Below, in pieces: positions 58,839-64,000 of a stretch of DNA of 64,000 nt. Under the pieces are notes generated by a model. That model did not search any database and had not been told where the DNA came from. It was given only the letters and a program-made list of their open reading frames with translations. The DNA is from Pempheris klunzingeri (lineage: Eukaryota > Chordata > Actinopteri > Acropomatiformes > Pempheridae). The stretch lies in assembly GCF_042242105.1 (NCBI RefSeq), contig NC_092031.1, positions 15,874,662 to 15,938,661 on the forward strand. The letters run 5' to 3'. The number at the start of each line of letters is the position of its first letter. Position 1 is the stretch's first letter. Both the position numbers and the translations under genes were made by a program.

Positions 58839-59269
58839 TTGATAGAAAATTAGCCCACAGTACCATATAACATTGCATAACACTTCACTTAAGAAGAAGA
58901 AGTGTTCAAAAACAGAAAAAGTTACAGCAGTTCTGGCAGTTTCCCTGACTACAGCTGCAGCACTGACATCCAGTATATTCAGTGTAACAGTGTTTGTATT
59001 ATATCAAACCGTAAGCTTATTTTACACTGACGAATGCTTCCTAACATCCTTTTTCTTTTTTTTTGTTTTGGTCATCTGAGGCACACTCACAGAGTTTTAC
59101 TAGTGATATGCACTTGCAGAATAAATGTGTGAAGAAATGTATGTTCTGATGCAGAGACAACCGCTTTTCTACACAGTTTAGTGTGGTAACGTGTTGAACA
59201 GTGGTTCTTTGTTAGTAGACCGAAACGCTCTCCCCGTGCAATCACAGCAGGATGCAGGGCTCATAGAAA

Positions 59270-59294
59270 ACACACACACACACACACACACACA
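59270..59294. repeat. (CA)n microsatellite
   Basis: About 12 CA units. Confidence 0.95.
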
Positions 59295-59450
59295 AGCTAA
59301 GGGAACTTATACATCAGAGTAGTCGCCCTCCTCTGAATGTTTAATAGGCGAAGTGAGGGGCCAGTCAAAATTCACACACACACAAACTTAATGAGGGGTG
59401 TCTCACATGTAGTGCTTCAACTGACGCCAGGAATGGTGGGAGAGGGAAAG

Positions 59451-59494
59451 GTGTGTGTGTGTGTGTGTGCGTGTGTCTGCGTGTGTGTGTGTGT
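59451..59494. repeat. (GT)n microsatellite, interrupted
   Basis: GT tract with GC and CT interruptions. It lies in inverted relation to the CA tract about 160 bp to its left. Confidence 0.92.
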
Positions 59495-60521
59495 AAATAT
59501 ACAGTACGGTGGGGGTGTCTGAAGGTGTGAATCAAACACTTAACTAAACTGCTCCACTCATGATTTCCTGAGACTTAAATAAACACATTAGGCCGCCTGT
59601 CATTCTGCATGTGGACCGAGTGTTTGCTGCAATAGATGAAGACAATAGAACTAAACCGACTAACTTGTCTCTCCACCTTTTAATGGAATCTGTGGCAGAA
59701 CTTTTAGTTGATGTCTTGATGCGCAGCAGTTAACATGTGGAACTTCACCACTGGCTACATGTCAAGACCACGTCTACAGTGCACAAATACAAGTATTTTT
59801 AAGATTAAACATTTTTAATAAACTTAAATGTCTAAACAAGACTAAGAGTCTGCAGTCATGCTAAGGGCTCTGTGAGGCTGCTCTTTATTTCATCTTTAAC
59901 CAAAGTGTATTTTTGTACCAAAGTGAATTTTACTTACTTTACTTCTCATGCACACAAAATAACATAAAACTGTCCTTTAGGAGCGAACAATGTTGAATAA
60001 AGTCCACTTATGTTGCAGCAGATATAGAAACAGCTCAGTTTTCTCTGTCATCTCAACAAACGAAAAACACCGTAGTCAAAAGCTGCTGCTCTGTTTCTAT
60101 TTAAAAGAGTCATTTTGGTGAAAAGAGGAGAAAAAGAAAAAGAAACCAAAACGTGGAGGTGGGGAACGTGCTCATTTTTCTCCTTTTGTTTGTTTGCGAC
60201 CTTTTAACAGCCTCACTGGCTCTGATTGGTGTTTGCCTGTTGGGTATACACTGCGGTGGCTTGTGACGTTATTATTTCAAAGGACGAACATGACCACGTA
60301 ATTAAACCTTCAATGGAATCTCAATACTGCAACGCAATAAGATTGAAGCCTGCCAACATCTAAGAGCCTCTACTCTGCAATCCACTTTGGTCGAATTTCA
60401 AGGGAACTCTTTGATAATCGTCGAACGGGAAGAGGATGCTGTTCCCCCAGAGCTAATGTAACAAAGGCTTTGAGAGTTTCTGATGCAGATGGTGGAAAGT
60501 ACGGAGCCACTGAAGTCACTG

Positions 60522-60562
60522 GATTATTATTATTTTTATTTTTATTATTATTATCATTATTA
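60522..60562. repeat. (ATT)n trinucleotide repeat
   Basis: ATT/TTA units with one expanded T run and one TCATT interruption. Confidence 0.9.
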
Positions 60563-60642
60563 TGCACTGCTCCTCACTGCCACAGCCTGTATGACTGTCA
60601 CCCTCCACAGTAGCAGCTCTCCACAGCTTTGTGGTCGGCTCC

Positions 60643-60662
60643 TCACACACACACACACACAC
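60643..60662. repeat. (CA)n microsatellite
   Basis: About 10 CA units. Confidence 0.92.
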
Positions 60663-61544
60663 ATTGTTCTGCAGAGGAGCTTCATCTGTCCCGAAGCATC
60701 CACTCACTTCTCCCGCCACAGTTATTTGATGTGTATTTGCTTCCCCCTCGGGCCCAGGCTGTCTCTGCAGCACTCGGGATGTGTTTGTTGTTTCTTGCGC
60801 CTGCACACGCCAATTAAGGTTAATGTGAAAGACATGACTCGAGCACATGAAAGCGTCTGAGGTTCCTGGCAAAATACTTCGGCGAAGAGGTACTCCAGAT
60901 AGGTATGTGTGTGAGATGGGACGTACAGGACCTGCGGCAAGCCCCGTGGCTGTAAATTGTCAACGATGTCTGGAGAAAAGCCTCCCTTTGAAATAAAGAC
61001 ACGAGCCTCGTGTTTGTGGAATGTACCGTCAAACTGTGCTCGCCTCACATACACACACACATTCATTCATTTTTATCCCTTCGCTTTCCATGATTTTCTG
61101 TCTTACCACAAACCAACAAGAGCCAATAAAGTTTAGAACCTGAGCTGCCAATCCTGCTGGATATAATTGTTAGACAACAAACACACTTTGCTTTCACTTT
61201 CAGCAGCAACATTTTCGGTTGATGTGTTTGTAGCATATTAAAGTTAGCAATTATGGGATAATGTTAACTCCTTAAACGTGATGTCACAGTATCACATGAA
61301 GAGAAAAGTCCAGATAACAAACGTTATCCCAAAAAGCTACTGGTCCTACTGGTGTATTGAATAAAAGGATGTTTTATTGCTTATGCATTTACTTTTTCAT
61401 TTATAAGAGGAAGAATGTGTGATTTATTCTGTCAAAGGTACACAGCCTCATGCTAAAGCACCATTAATTGATGTATTGCCTCTAGGGGGCAGTGTAATAG
61501 TTGCTTACTTACACCTCCAGCAGATATACAGAAAGATGACCAAT

Positions 61545-61670
61545 AATTGCCTGCCAACAACTGCAATGTTCAATGTCATTTTAGCTCTGTTTTGGTCTCC
61601 GCCAGCCCCTGAGGGAAATATCTGGCTCTTTAGCTGCTAAATCTTCCACTCCATTCACCAGCTAATCAAA
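61545..61670 (+). repeat. Dispersed fish repeat (TTTTGGTCTCCACCAACTC family), third copy
   Basis: Contains TGCAATGTTCAATGTCATTT, TAGCTCTGTTTTGGTCTCC, GGAAATATCTGGCTC, TTTAGCTGCTAAAT and TTCACCAGCTAATC. The most complete of three copies; compare 19960-20050 and 35480-35610. Confidence 0.65.
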
Positions 61671-62785
61671 CTCTGACCTTTGTGTTTACATGACAGTCTG
61701 TCTAACTTCTTGGTCACTGTGCTGTCCATGTTCCCAGCGTGATCTCATCTCGGGGGCTCTTTAAAAGCACACATGCAGACCCACCACACATCCAAGGAAA
61801 TGGTGGTCCGCTGCCTGATGAACTGCAGCACCCTGTGGGAAAGTGAATCCTACAGTGTGTGGAGGAGATTCAGGACTAATCCAAGTTCTCACCTATTTAA
61901 ATGAAACAGATCACCACCTCAAAGAGAGGGCAAAATCCCCACTAATAGCGGTAAAGGCCTGTGGCAGACCCACACACTCAGACACACACACACTGACACA
62001 GAAAAGACAGACAGTGATGAATTGTAGTGGGAAAATCCCTGCTGTACGGATCCTTCAAAGGCAAAAACCTGCAAAGCTCTTCAAGGCAGATCCTCACAGC
62101 ACTCAGAGAGGGCTCGTTTTCCCCCAGTAAAGAGAATAAGAGCGAATGAAAGCACTGGAAAGTCATTCAGACACTTTATTAAGATCTCAAGTCATAAAGC
62201 CACTGGAAAGCCATCGGATCCACGGCCATTTGGGCGCCGTGTCCTGTGGACAGCAATCAAAAAGCTTGATGCATAGCATACATCTGGGATATTGCTTTAG
62301 TGCTGAGTCTTCCACACTGGAGTCCAGTTGAGAAAACACTCACAGAGGTGAGTTGCACCCAGTGTTCCCTGGGAGCCAACACTGTTAGGTCCTGGAGGTT
62401 TTCTTCCAACCAAACGCTACGGCTGCTGAAGAACTGCAAACTTTTCCACAGCACTCAACCAAACACAAGGGAACATTGGACACAGTAGAATTTGAGTTAG
62501 AATCGCGCCAAAGAACTATTGGCTGCTCAAAATGTCGCCAGATAGTAATAAAGAGTCGATGTACTGTGTCATGCTGGTTCTGAGACATCAGCACAGATGC
62601 CTGGACACAATGTGCAGGTAAAGTCAAGGGACTGGGAAGTTAAAGGTTCGGCAGTATGACCGAAAATGGAAAGCGCACAGTGAAAGTATTTCTCAATAAG
62701 AAATACTGTTGTTTGACTTAAGCTGGGCAGACACTGTGCGTATTTATTAATCATGTGTCTGTATGTCTTAACTCGCTCTCATGAA

Positions 62786-63060
62786 CATAGACTGTGTCCA
62801 AAGATGGACAACGTGTCACTGCTTCCTCTCACTGTCCTGGATACAAGCGATGGAGAAGAGTCTGTCCAGTATTAAGGTCAGTCGAGGGTTAGGACATAAC
62901 ATGTTTATAGCAGAATCCCCTAAAAAAAAAAAGATTCGTTGTGTACTTGCATTTTTCTTTTTCTTTTTCTTTTAGTCTAAATCCGATCTTACATGGAGGT
63001 TTATGACCTACACTGCAGCCAGCCACCAGGAGGCGATCAAAATGTTTTGTTTCATATATA
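62786..63060 (-). mobile_element. Dispersed fish repeat containing CCAGGAGGCGATCAAAATG
   Basis: Begins CATAGACTGTGTCCAAAG then ATGGACAACGTG, and ends with CTACACTGCAGCCAGCCACC, AGGAGGCGATCAAAATG and TTTTG. Its right part is the reverse complement of the core of the copy at 47483-47700. Non-coding, internally diverged. Confidence 0.6.
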
Positions 63061-63589
63061 ATTCTTAATATACAAAGTCATCCTTCTTCATATACAGTTT
63101 ATGGTGATTACACTGAACTTAAGCCTGGAACACCCAGTCTTTTTTGTCCACTGACAACTCCATTAAAGTTTATTCAAAGAACTAGCCCACTACAGTTTGT
63201 ATCAGATCTTTAAACGGCAGCCATGTTGGAAATTCTGACAATTCTGACAATGTCTGACCTGCCAGAAAAACCATCTTTCTGTCTGAGAGCAGGACTCTTG
63301 ATTGTTCAAGCAACTAATCCGACATTGCGACCATTGAGACCGACATGAAAAACCAATCTGGCTGAAATTTGTACGAGTTCTAACAAGTTCTTCATTTGGG
63401 GTGACCAATTTATAGCTGAAATTGGGCTTAATCTGTATCGCTGTAAATGCAGGTGTTTGTTTGCCCATCATTGACAAATTACACCCCAGTGACATTACTG
63501 AGGACAGGGTCGTTGTCAGGGTTTTAGACAAACCAAGCTTTCAGTCCAAATCCACCTCCACCTGGGATCTCTGTGATCTCTGAGTGCTG

Positions 63590-63765
63590 TGGCTTCCCCC
63601 CAGGTTAGGCTAATTGGTGGCCTAAATTGCCCGTATGTGTGAGTGTAAGCGTGAATGGCTGTCTGTCTCTGAGTGTCAGCCCTTTGACTGACAGATGACC
63701 AGTCCAGGGTGTATCCCCCAGCGACTCTTAGGGATAAGCAGCACAGACAATGGATGGATGAATGT
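63590..63765 (+). repeat. Dispersed fish repeat ending in ATGGATGGATGAATG
   Basis: Contains GGCTAATTGGTGGCCTAAAT, TGCCCGTATGTGTGAGTGTA, GCGTGAATGGCTGTCTGTCT and CCAGTCCAGGGTGTATCCCC. This is the familiar 3' part of a very common teleost interspersed repeat. Non-coding. Confidence 0.7.
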
Positions 63766-63789
63766 AAACATTAAAAACCCTGAAACACT

Positions 63790-64000
63790 ATGGTAGTGTT
63801 CTCCATCAAACGGAAGCTCGGTGTTTCGATCCCTCACTCCTCCAAGTCTGCATGTCGACGCGAACGACACTGAACCCCAACTTGCTCCTGAAGTCATTTG
63901 TCAGTGTGTGAATGTGTGTGTTAGAAGAGTCTCCTCCAACTTAGATTCCCCCTGTATGAATGATGTGTGGACTTTATGTGGACATAAAAGAGCTATACAA
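63790..64000 (+). mobile_element. tRNA-derived SINE, cut by the right window edge
   Basis: TTTCGATCCC (B box) at about 63824-63833, followed by CTCCTCCAAGTCTGCATGTC, GACACTGAACCCCAACTTGC and a tail ending AAAAGAGCTATACAA. Same family as 57005-57125. Confidence 0.65.

Overview
The window is vertebrate nuclear DNA, almost certainly from a teleost fish and probably a percomorph. The reasons are the intron-split GT-AG genes, many (CA)n/(GT)n tracts, fish-type SINE and MITE fragments, and above all a tandem pair of interphotoreceptor retinoid-binding protein (IRBP/rbp3) genes, an arrangement known from teleosts. All five recognisable protein genes lie on the minus strand. Read 5'->3' along that strand the order is gdf10, gdf2 (bmp9), rbp3 gene 1, rbp3 gene 2, then an anthrax-toxin-receptor-like (ANTXR) gene that runs off the left edge. 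Human 10q11.22 carries GDF10, GDF2, RBP3 and ANTXRL, so this looks like a conserved syntenic block.

Layout. Positions 871-15879 hold the first nine coding exons of the ANTXR-like gene: signal peptide, acidic linker, a complete von Willebrand A domain with all MIDAS residues, and the start of the next domain. Its 9.7-kb first intron contains a perfect 38-bp-arm hairpin and old SINE/MITE copies; a 444-bp TTAA-bounded element sits in intron 2. Positions 19188-22317 hold a four-exon, two-module rbp3 (617 aa), and 24085-26847 a single-exon, three-module rbp3 (920 aa). About 150-180 bp upstream of each rbp3 start codon is the same 24-bp element (2 differences), which contains the palindrome TAAT-CGN-ATTA expected to bind paired-class (CRX/OTX/RAX-like) homeodomains. 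Positions 31155-33556 hold gdf2 (2 coding exons, 422 aa) and 37549-40570 gdf10 (3 coding exons, 455 aa); both have signal peptide, prodomain, basic cleavage region and a seven-cysteine TGF-beta knot. The roughly 23 kb to the right of gdf10 (40571-64000) shows no coding exon I can support. It holds microsatellites, a G-quadruplex-prone tract, TIR elements, SINE relics and a few repeat-poor stretches that could be regulatory.

How the genes relate: the rbp3 pair encodes secreted retinoid carriers of the interphotoreceptor matrix, and the shared upstream element suggests shared photoreceptor regulation. gdf2 and gdf10 encode two different secreted BMP-family ligands kept adjacent by ancient linkage, and the ANTXR-like gene encodes a cell-surface matrix receptor. 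They are neighbours by synteny, not members of one pathway. I found no operon, CRISPR array, phage or other wholly new system; the most interesting items are the rbp3 module partition, its duplicated promoter palindrome and the perfect hairpin.
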